Source of the DNA: Gemmatimonadota bacterium
GTDB taxonomy: Bacteria; Gemmatimonadota; Gemmatimonadetes; Gemmatimonadales; GWC2-71-9
DNA length: 5,435 bases
Assembly: GCA_017889745.1 (NCBI GenBank)
Contig: JAGGAG010000164.1
Location: 1 to 5,435, forward strand
Direction of reading: 5' to 3'
The translations under genes and the position numbers were made by a program. This document shows, piece by piece, positions 1 through 4,756 of the stretch. Under the pieces are notes generated by a model, which saw only the letters and a list, made by a program, of their open reading frames with translations, ran no database searches and was not told where the DNA came from. Position 1 is the stretch's first letter. The number at the start of each line of letters is the position of its first letter.

Positions 1-60
1 TCGGCGGCCAATCCTGTCAAGCTGGCCGCCAGCCTTCACCTGATCCAGCCAACCCCGTAA
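1..60 (+). other. Possible 3' end of an upstream gene
   Basis: The frame starting at base 1 is open from the left edge to a TAA at 58-60 and would encode a 19-residue tail rich in Ala, Leu and Pro (ending LHLIQPTP). It stops ten bases before the hrcA start, which fits the tight packing of the rest of the window. The tail is too short to recognise and another frame is also open here, so this may be plain intergenic DNA. In several phyla the gene before hrcA is hemW, but nothing in these residues proves that. Confidence 0.2.
3..30. repeat. GC-rich inverted repeat upstream of hrcA
   Basis: GGCGGCCA (3-10) is exactly complementary to TGGCCGCC (23-30), giving an 8-bp stem with a 12-base loop. No T-run follows the right arm, so it is not a standard intrinsic terminator. 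It does not match the HrcA operator CIRCE (TTAGCACTC-N9-GAGTGCTAA). It may be a stem at the end of an upstream message, an operator, or chance in GC-rich DNA. Confidence 0.4.
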
Positions 61-63
61 ATT
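35..63 (+). promoter_or_regulatory. Weak promoter-like pair before hrcA
   Basis: TTCACC (35-40) and TAAATT (58-63) each match 4 of 6 bases of the sigma-70-type consensus and are 17 bases apart. A start 6-8 bases beyond the -10 would lie at about 70, the A of the hrcA ATG, so the message would be leaderless. This agrees with the lack of any Shine-Dalgarno sequence before that ATG. Such matches arise easily by chance, so this is a tentative call. Confidence 0.25.
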
Positions 64-69
64 GCTGTC

Positions 70-1116
70 ATGACTGCACCTGAGGGGCTGAACGAGCGGG
101 AGCTGCGGGTACTGGAAGCGGTGGTCCAGGCGTACATCGATACCGCCGAACCAGCCGGGAGCCACGCTATTGCCCGCCGTTCCGGCCTTGGAGTCTCCTC
201 TGCCACCATTCGCAGCACGATGAGCGAACTGGAGGAGAAGGGCTACCTGTATCATCCGCACACCTCGGCGGGACGCATTCCGACCGACCGCGGATACCGC
301 ACCTACGTGGACGGCCTGGTCCGGGTCGCCCCGCCGACCGCGCAGGAGCGGGAGATGCTGCGGCAGGAGCTGCAGCCGCCACCCGCAACGAACGCTGTCG
401 GCGAGATCCTCCGCCGGGCGGCACAGGTACTTGGTGTCCTCACGCAGGAGCTCGGCGTGGCCGTCGCGCCGGCCCTCGATGCAGTGGTGCTGGAGCGGCT
501 CGAGTTGGTGTCGGTGGCGTCGGATCGCCTGCTGCTGGTGTTCAACCTCCGCAGCGGCGTGGTGCGCACGATCTTCGTGCAGGTACCGAGCAGCCTGTCC
601 CCGGGCGCGGTACAGCGGGTGAGCCAGATCCTGAATGAACGGCTGGCCGGCCTGACGCTGCGCGAGATCCGCACCACCCTGCCGATGCGCCTGCGTGACG
701 CGGAGGATCAGGGCGGGGAGCGGGACCTGCTGAACATCTTCGTGTCCCAGGGCGAGGAACTCTTCGACCTGCGGGACGATCCCGGATCGGTGCTGCTGGG
801 CAGCGCCCGGCTGCTTGCGGACCAGCCCGAGTTCGCGGGCAACAATGCCCGCATTCGCGACCTGCTCGAGCTCACCGAGGAGCGGGATACGCTCGGCGCG
901 GCGCTCGAGGCGCGCCGCCGCCGCGGCCTCACCATCACGATCGGCGGCGAGAATGCCGATCCGCGGCTGGCCGGCTTTACGCTCGTCACTTCTTCATATC
1001 GCGCCGGCGACCTGAGCGGGGTCATCGGCGTCATGGGACCGACACGCATGCCCTACGAAAAGATCGTGAGCCTGGTAGACCACACGAGCCTGCTGGTGGA
1101 GGGGCTTCTCGCGTGA
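70..1116 (+). CDS. hrcA: Heat-inducible transcription repressor HrcA
   Basis: HrcA represses class I heat-shock genes (groESL, dnaK operons) by binding the CIRCE operator as a dimer in the cytoplasm. In known systems its folding depends on GroEL, so it senses chaperone load. The 348-residue length is normal. Residues 8-83 form the winged helix-turn-helix with the family signature: SSATIRSTMSELEEKGYL (43-60), then HTSAGRIPTDRGYRTYVD (64-81). Residues about 110-340 form the GAF-like dimerisation part, with IGGEN at 291-295 and the C-terminal hallmark GVIGVMGPTRMPY (317-329). The ATG at 70 puts the DNA-binding domain at the usual distance from the N-terminus, though no Shine-Dalgarno precedes it. 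The stop overlaps the dnaJ start by 4 bases. Neither grpE nor dnaK follows, and no CIRCE copy is visible in the window, so autoregulation is not shown here. Identity is firm; the exact start is a little less so. Confidence 0.96.
   Translation: MTAPEGLNERELRVLEAVVQAYIDTAEPAGSHAIARRSGLGVSSATIRSTMSELEEKGYLYHPHTSAGRIPTDRGYRTYVDGLVRVAPPTAQEREMLRQELQPPPATNAVGEILRRAAQVLGVLTQELGVAVAPALDAVVLERLELVSVASDRLLLVFNLRSGVVRTIFVQVPSSLSPGAVQRVSQILNERLAGLTLREIRTTLPMRLRDAEDQGGERDLLNIFVSQGEELFDLRDDPGSVLLGSARLLADQPEFAGNNARIRDLLELTEERDTLGAALEARRRRGLTITIGGENADPRLAGFTLVTSSYRAGDLSGVIGVMGPTRMPYEKIVSLVDHTSLLVEGLLA
1098..1104 (+). promoter_or_regulatory. Ribosome binding site of dnaJ
   Basis: GGAGGGG lies 8 bases before the GTG at 1113, inside the last codons of hrcA. 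It supports the GTG start and translational coupling across the GTGA overlap. Confidence 0.65.
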
Positions 1117-2249
1117 GTGAGTTCTACGAAATGCTGGGCGTGGCACGCGATGCCTCCGACGCCGACATCAAGAAGGCCTATCGCAAGCTCGCGATGGAGT
1201 ACCATCCCGACCGCAACCCGGCACCGGACGCCGAGGCACGGTTCAAGGAGTTCACCGAGGCGTATGAGGTGCTGCGCGATCCGCAGAAGCGGGCGGCGTA
1301 CGACCGGTACGGCAAGGCGGGCCTCAACGGCGGACGCGGAGGCCAGGGCTTCCACCACGTGGACCTCGCCGAGGCGCTCAGCATCTTCATGCGCGACTTC
1401 GGCGGCATGGGCGGGTTCGAGTCGATGTTCGGGGGCGGTGAGCGGCGCGCGCCCGGCGATGGCCGGCGCGGTCAGGACATGCGGGTCACCGTGCGGCTCA
1501 CGCTCGAAGAGGTGGCCCGGGGTGCCAAGCGCTCGGTGAAGCTCAAGACCCTCGAGCGGTGTAGCAACTGCAATGGCAGCGGGGCGCGGAAGGGAAGCAA
1601 GCCCCAGCGCTGTCCCACGTGTGCCGGCGCGGGCGAGGTGCGTCGACAGGCCCGCAGTGTATTCGGGCAGTTCGTGTCGGTGAGCCCCTGTCCCACGTGC
1701 GGGGGCGAGGGCGAGATCATCAAGGAAGGCTGTGAGGTGTGCCGCGGCGACGGGCGGGTCCGCGCCGATCGGTCGGTGACGGTGGAGATTCCGGCCGGCG
1801 TATCGTCGAACAACTACCTCACGCTGCGGGGCCAGGGCCCGGCCGGCGTGCGCGGCGGCCCGGCGGGCGACTTGATCGTCATGCTCGAGGTGAAGGACGA
1901 CGAGCGCTTCGAGCGCCAGGGAGACGACCTCGTGGTCGAACTGCCGGTGTCCTTCTCGCAGGCCGCGCTCGGCGCGGAGTTCCGGGTGCCGACCGCGACG
2001 GAGGAGACGATCGTGAGCATTCCGGCGGGCACGCAATCAGGTACCGTGCTCCGCCTCAAGGGCAAGGGTCTTCCGCGCCTCGGGCAGAATGGCACCGGTG
2101 ACCTTCACGTACGCGTGCACGTGTGGACGCCCGAAGGGCTGACCGAGGAGCAGAGTCGGCTCTTCCGCGAGCTGGCCGCGCACGAGGGCGAGCCACCCAG
2201 CCGCTCGAGTGGGCTCTGGTCCCGGATCAAGGAGGTACTGGGCGCATGA
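1113..2249 (+). CDS. dnaJ: Chaperone protein DnaJ (Hsp40, type I)
   Basis: DnaJ delivers unfolded clients to DnaK and stimulates its ATPase. At 378 residues all type I parts are present in order. The J domain (about 3-68) has YHPDRN with the essential HPD at 31-33. A short Gly/Phe-rich linker (about 70-120) contains DLAEALSIFMRDFGG and FESMFGGG. The zinc-finger region has four CxxCxGxG repeats with cysteines at 150/153, 167/170, 193/196 and 207/210. Two C-terminal beta domains follow (IPAG at 226-229 and 303-306), then a dimerisation tail. The GTG start overlaps the hrcA stop as GTGA and has a good Shine-Dalgarno. The N-terminus reads EFYEMLGV rather than the common DYYEVLGV. Its partners dnaK and grpE are not adjacent and must be encoded elsewhere. 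With four complete cysteine repeats this is DnaJ proper, not CbpA. Confidence 0.97.
   Translation: MSEFYEMLGVARDASDADIKKAYRKLAMEYHPDRNPAPDAEARFKEFTEAYEVLRDPQKRAAYDRYGKAGLNGGRGGQGFHHVDLAEALSIFMRDFGGMGGFESMFGGGERRAPGDGRRGQDMRVTVRLTLEEVARGAKRSVKLKTLERCSNCNGSGARKGSKPQRCPTCAGAGEVRRQARSVFGQFVSVSPCPTCGGEGEIIKEGCEVCRGDGRVRADRSVTVEIPAGVSSNNYLTLRGQGPAGVRGGPAGDLIVMLEVKDDERFERQGDDLVVELPVSFSQAALGAEFRVPTATEETIVSIPAGTQSGTVLRLKGKGLPRLGQNGTGDLHVRVHVWTPEGLTEEQSRLFRELAAHEGEPPSRSSGLWSRIKEVLGA
2229..2236 (+). promoter_or_regulatory. Strong ribosome binding site of prmA
   Basis: AAGGAGGT, a near-perfect anti-16S match, lies 9 bases before the ATG at 2246, within the codons for the DnaJ C-terminus (IKEVL). It fixes the prmA start against a longer in-frame reading that would begin at 2123 inside dnaJ. 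Confidence 0.8.
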
Positions 2250-3073
2250 GCTGGGTCGCCATCGAGGTCAATACGGCGCCCGAGTCCCGGGGCCGGCTCG
2301 GCGCCTGGCTCGTGCAGCACACGGGGCACGCCATCGAGGAGCGCGATGACGGCACGCTGGTGGCCTATGCGGGCACCACGGAGGCGGCGGGCATGCTCGA
2401 TCGCGCCCTGCGCGGGTTCGCGGAGTCGCCGTTGACGGTGGTCCACCGGGTGCTGCCCGAGGTGGACTGGAGCACGTCGTGGCGCGACGGCATCATCGTG
2501 CGCCAGTTCGGCCGGCTCACGCTGGCTCCCACATGGCTCGCGGACTCGGCCGGCGCCGGTCCGCGCGTGATCCTCGATCCCGAGACGGCGTTCGGCAGCG
2601 GCGAGCATGGCTCCACCCGTGCGGCGCTCACGTTGCTCGACCGGCACGTGAAGCTGAAGGACCGGGTGCTGGATCTCGGCAGCGGAAGCGGCATCCTGAG
2701 CATCGCTGCCGTTACGCTGGGGGCGGCGTGGGCGGTGGGCGTCGAGGTGGACGAGGAATCGGTGCCGGTGGCGGAGCGCAACGCCGAGCACAACGGCGTC
2801 GCCGACCAGGTACAGTTCATTCACGGTGATGCCGCCGACGTGGCGCCGCTCTTCGCGCCGGTCGATCTCGTGCTGTCGAACATCCTGCGCGTGGTCAACG
2901 TGGCGTTGCTGCCCGAGATCATCGCCGCGCTCCGGCCCGGCGGCGTGGCCATCTTTTCGGGCATGGAAGAATCCGAGGAGGCGCTGTTCCGGCCTGAACT
3001 CGCCGCCGCTGGCGTGACGGTCGGGGCCGAGGCGCGCGACGCCGGCGGGTGGGCGGTCGCCGCCCGACGCTGA
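2246..3073 (+). CDS. prmA: Ribosomal protein L11 methyltransferase PrmA
   Basis: PrmA transfers methyl groups from S-adenosylmethionine to ribosomal protein L11. The product is 275 residues, somewhat shorter than the roughly 290-310 common in the family; the N-terminal substrate-recognition part (1-60) looks trimmed. The catalytic Rossmann domain has the PrmA-specific loop DPETAFGSGEHGSTRAAL (111-128), SAM motif I VLDLGSGSGILSIAA (141-155), an acidic residue after strand 2 in GVEVDE (165-170), and the substrate-side SNIL motif (211-214). It ends GWAVAARR, like the usual GW(V/A)xxxxRR tail. The common family forms are FGTGTHPTT and LDxGCGSG, so this is a variant version. The ATG overlaps the dnaJ stop (ATGA) and has the best Shine-Dalgarno in the window. 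The dnaJ-prmA-rsmE neighbourhood is conserved in other phyla and supports the call over a generic SAM methyltransferase. Confidence 0.92.
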   Translation: MSWVAIEVNTAPESRGRLGAWLVQHTGHAIEERDDGTLVAYAGTTEAAGMLDRALRGFAESPLTVVHRVLPEVDWSTSWRDGIIVRQFGRLTLAPTWLADSAGAGPRVILDPETAFGSGEHGSTRAALTLLDRHVKLKDRVLDLGSGSGILSIAAVTLGAAWAVGVEVDEESVPVAERNAEHNGVADQVQFIHGDAADVAPLFAPVDLVLSNILRVVNVALLPEIIAALRPGGVAIFSGMEESEEALFRPELAAAGVTVGAEARDAGGWAVAARR

Positions 3074-3799
3074 GTGACCCTGGTCCTCGTTCCCCCCGGA
3101 ACCGCGGCGCTCGGCCGTCCCGTTTCAATCGATGACGACGAGCAGCATCACCTGAAGGTGCGACGGATCACTCCTGGCGCCGAAGTGGAGTTCACCGACG
3201 GCGCGGGTACCCGTGGCCGCGGACGGCTCCTGGTCCAGGGACGCGGCCTCTTCCTCGAGGTCGACTCGCTGGAGCAGGCACGCCTACCGGCGCCCATCGT
3301 GCTTGGTGTCGGTGCTGGCGACCGCGACCGCTTCACCTGGCTGGTGGAGAAGGCCACGGAACTCGGGGTCACCGAGATCATCCCGCTGGAAACCGAGCGC
3401 ACGCGGGGCGTGGCGAGCGGTCTTCGCCCGGAACAACTGGACAAGCTCCGCCGCCGCGCACGCGAGGTGCTGAAGCAGTGTGGCGGCGCCTGGGCACCGG
3501 AGCTTCGCGAACCGGTGACGCTGGAGACCTTCGTGCGTCGGGCGGAGCCCGGCGCGCGCTGGCTGCTGGACGCGGCCGGCGACCCGCCCCCGGCCCTCGA
3601 CCCCGCGCTCCCGGCGTGCGCCCTCGTGGGGCCGGAAGGCGGCCTCAGCGACACGGAGCAGTCCGTGGCACTGGCGCACGGATTCGTTCCGGTGACTGCG
3701 GGTCCGCTGACACTGCGGTTCGAGACTGCAGCCCTGAGTGCCGCCGTGCTCATCCAGGCGGCACGGGCTGGGGCGTTCACGGCGGCGCGGCTGGCCTGA
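3074..3799 (+). CDS. rsmE: 16S rRNA (uracil-1498-N3)-methyltransferase RsmE
   Basis: RsmE is a SPOUT-class (trefoil-knot) enzyme that uses SAM to methylate N3 of U1498 in helix 44 of 16S rRNA, in the assembled 30S subunit. The 241 residues match the family length. An N-terminal PUA-like domain carries HHLKVRR (25-31). The knot domain carries WLVEKATELGVTEIIPL (89-105), the SAM-binding LVGPEGGLSDTE (184-195) and LRFETAALSAAVLI (214-227). Two family positions differ: the usual EQ(C/S)GR reads KQCGG (134-138), and the usual LRTETA reads LRFETA. The GTG start directly abuts the prmA stop (TGAGTG) with no clear Shine-Dalgarno, so translation is probably coupled to prmA. No better start lies nearby, and the N-terminus begins at the expected distance from the PUA motif. 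I judge it functional; the substitutions are noted separately. Confidence 0.93.
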   Translation: MTLVLVPPGTAALGRPVSIDDDEQHHLKVRRITPGAEVEFTDGAGTRGRGRLLVQGRGLFLEVDSLEQARLPAPIVLGVGAGDRDRFTWLVEKATELGVTEIIPLETERTRGVASGLRPEQLDKLRRRAREVLKQCGGAWAPELREPVTLETFVRRAEPGARWLLDAAGDPPPALDPALPACALVGPEGGLSDTEQSVALAHGFVPVTAGPLTLRFETAALSAAVLIQAARAGAFTAARLA

Positions 3800-3813
3800 A
3801 CAGCACGCATCCT

Positions 3814-3817
3814 GGAG
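3814..3817 (+). promoter_or_regulatory. Ribosome binding site of the HIT gene
   Basis: GGAG sits 5 bases before the ATG at 3823. It favours this start, which yields a normal-length HIT protein, over an upstream in-frame reading that would run through rsmE. Confidence 0.55.
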
Positions 3818-3822
3818 TGCAC

Positions 3823-4170
3823 ATGACCGATTGCATCTTCTGCCGCATCGCCCAGGGCGAAATCCCGGCCAGCATCGTCGAACGAAACCGCGAAATGGTG
3901 GCCTTCAGGGACATCCAGCCGCAGGCACCAACGCACGTGCTCGTCATTCCGGTGCAGCATCTCGGCTCGGTGCGTGACGCCACCGGCACTGACGGCGAGG
4001 CGCTGCTCGGCCGCATGCTCGCGTTCACTTCCAGGGTGGCCAGCAGCCTCAGTCTGGACGAGGATGGCTACCGGATCGTCACCAACACCGGTCATCACGG
4101 TGGCCAGAGCGTGGACCACCTGCATTTCCACCTGCTTGGCGGGCGCCAGCTGCACTGGCCGCCGGGCTAG
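3823..4170 (+). CDS. HIT-family (HinT-like) nucleotide hydrolase
   Basis: The histidine-triad superfamily hydrolyses nucleoside phosphoramidates and related nucleotidyl conjugates; HinT acts on adenosine 5'-monophosphoramidates and aminoacyl-AMP. The 115-residue product is a full-length HinT-type protein. CIFC (4-7) and H46 are likely zinc ligands together with the first triad His. The body contains QAPTHVLVIPVQHLGS (34-49). The catalytic triad HLHFHLLGG (99-107) has His at 99, 101 and 103. The tail GGRQLHWPPG matches the GGR-x-x-x-WPPG end typical of bacterial HinT. The gene lies 23 bases after rsmE and probably shares its transcript. The nearness to translation genes fits a role in clearing aminoacyl-adenylates, but that is inference. 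An ADP-producing Fhit or a GalT relative is unlikely given the size and ending. Confidence 0.93.
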   Translation: MTDCIFCRIAQGEIPASIVERNREMVAFRDIQPQAPTHVLVIPVQHLGSVRDATGTDGEALLGRMLAFTSRVASSLSLDEDGYRIVTNTGHHGGQSVDHLHFHLLGGRQLHWPPG

Positions 4171-4180
4171 CGTGACTCGC

Positions 4181-4209
4181 TTGTCTCCCGTTCCGTCCTC
4201 GGCTAGACT
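4181..4209 (+). promoter_or_regulatory. Promoter-like -35/-10 pair before yqeY
   Basis: TTGTCT (4181-4186) and TAGACT (4204-4209) each match 4 of 6 consensus bases and lie exactly 17 bases apart. They are placed just after the HIT stop in the only sizeable gap of the window. Transcription would start at about 4216 and leave a leader of about 100 bases before the GTG at 4316. A 5-bp inverted repeat (CTCGG 4198-4202, CCGAG 4211-4215) flanks the -10 and could be an operator or chance. Confidence 0.5.
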
Positions 4210-4215
4210 CCCGAG

Positions 4216-4315
4216 ATCACTACCAGAATTGCCCTCGTGAGGCCCGCAAGTGGTGGATTTTCGCCGTGCCGAGTGTCCTCGTTTTTCGCGATGACCGCGG
4301 GGCGGGCTGGCGCGC
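4216..4315 (+). other. Leader region before yqeY with possible folded RNA
   Basis: No convincing gene is present in this stretch. It can form an outer stem of six pairs including one G-U (4220-4225 with 4251-4256) enclosing a small CCT/AGG hairpin (4233-4235, 4240-4242). A 4-bp hairpin follows (CGAG 4270-4273, CTCG 4278-4281), then TTTTT (4282-4286). The last part resembles a weak intrinsic terminator, so the leader could act as an attenuator or yield a short RNA. The pairing was found by eye and is not strong. Confidence 0.3.
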
Positions 4316-4756
4316 GTGGCTGACCTCCTCAACCGGGTACTGTCCGCCCTGACCGCGTCGCGGAAGGCGCAACTGAAGGACCGGACGCTGGTGCTCGGGA
4401 CGCTCCTGTCCACGCTCAAGAACCGGGAAATCGAGCTCAAGCGCCCGCTGGCCGATGAGGACGCCGTCGAGGTACTGCGCCGGGGCGTCAAGACGCGCCG
4501 CGAGTCGGTCGAGCATTACGAAAAGGCCGGGCGCCTCGACCTGTCGGCGGTGGAACTCGCACAGATCAAGGTCATCGAGGAGTTCCTGCCGGCCGACGTC
4601 GATCCCGACGAGATTCGCGCCGCGGTACGGACGGCGATTGCGGGAGGGGCCGCCGATATCGGTAGGGTCATGGGGCAGGTCATGCCGGCGTTTCGCGGGC
4701 GGGCCGACGGCAAGGTGATCAACCAGATCGTGCGCGAGGAGTTGCAACGCGCGTGA
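4316..4756 (+). CDS. yqeY: GatB/YqeY domain-containing protein
   Basis: This free-standing protein has the all-helical domain also found at the C-terminus of GatB, the tRNA-binding subunit of the Glu-tRNA(Gln)/Asp-tRNA(Asn) amidotransferase. The job of the stand-alone form is not firmly established; binding tRNA or assisting amidotransferase is inferred from that homology. At 146 residues it has family length. Visible landmarks are ASRKAQLKDRTLVLGTLLSTLKNREIEL (14-41, helical), EVLRRGVKTRRESVEHY (52-68), AGRLDLSAVELAQIKVIEEFLP (71-92, helical), IGRVMGQVMPAFRGRADG (115-132) and a closing VINQIVREEL. The GTG start gives the expected MADLL opening; only a weak purine run (GGGGCGGG, 4299-4306) precedes it. 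It probably has its own promoter and overlaps mutS2 by 4 bases. In Bacillus rpsU lies directly before yqeY; no S21 gene is seen here. Confidence 0.92.
   Translation: MADLLNRVLSALTASRKAQLKDRTLVLGTLLSTLKNREIELKRPLADEDAVEVLRRGVKTRRESVEHYEKAGRLDLSAVELAQIKVIEEFLPADVDPDEIRAAVRTAIAGGAADIGRVMGQVMPAFRGRADGKVINQIVREELQRA
4736..4741 (+). promoter_or_regulatory. Ribosome binding site of mutS2
   Basis: GAGGAG within the last yqeY codons lies 11 bases before the GTG at 4753. The spacing is slightly long, but it is the best match near any candidate mutS2 start and so favours GTG 4753 over the in-frame TTG at 4825. Confidence 0.45.

Noticed and set aside
1610..1699. Twelve-base direct repeat CTGTCCCACGTG at 1610-1621 and 1688-1699
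   Set aside because: Explained by two CPTC zinc-finger repeats of DnaJ using the same codons.
1053..2036. Minus-strand open frame of 327 codons opposite dnaJ
   Set aside because: His/Arg/Ala-rich antisense shadow of a gene with all DnaJ motifs intact.
3803..3820. GCAC/GTGC 4-bp stem over the HIT ribosome binding site as a translational switch
   Set aside because: Four pairs with a 10-base loop is too weak to support a claim.
4237..4323. 28-codon GTG reading frame in the leader before yqeY, overlapping the yqeY start, as a leader peptide
   Set aside because: No Shine-Dalgarno, no run of regulatory codons and no recognisable sequence. Frames of this length are expected by chance in GC-rich DNA.
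4266..4352. Short GTG frame opening VPSVLVFRDD as a possible remnant S21 or other small protein
   Set aside because: It lacks the Arg/Lys-rich helix pattern of S21 and runs through the yqeY coding region in another frame.
3148..4491. Long minus-strand open frame of 447 codons opposite rsmE, HIT and yqeY
   Set aside because: Ser/Arg/Ala-rich composition typical of the antisense of GC-rich genes. It covers three clearly identified plus-strand genes and has no recognisable motif.
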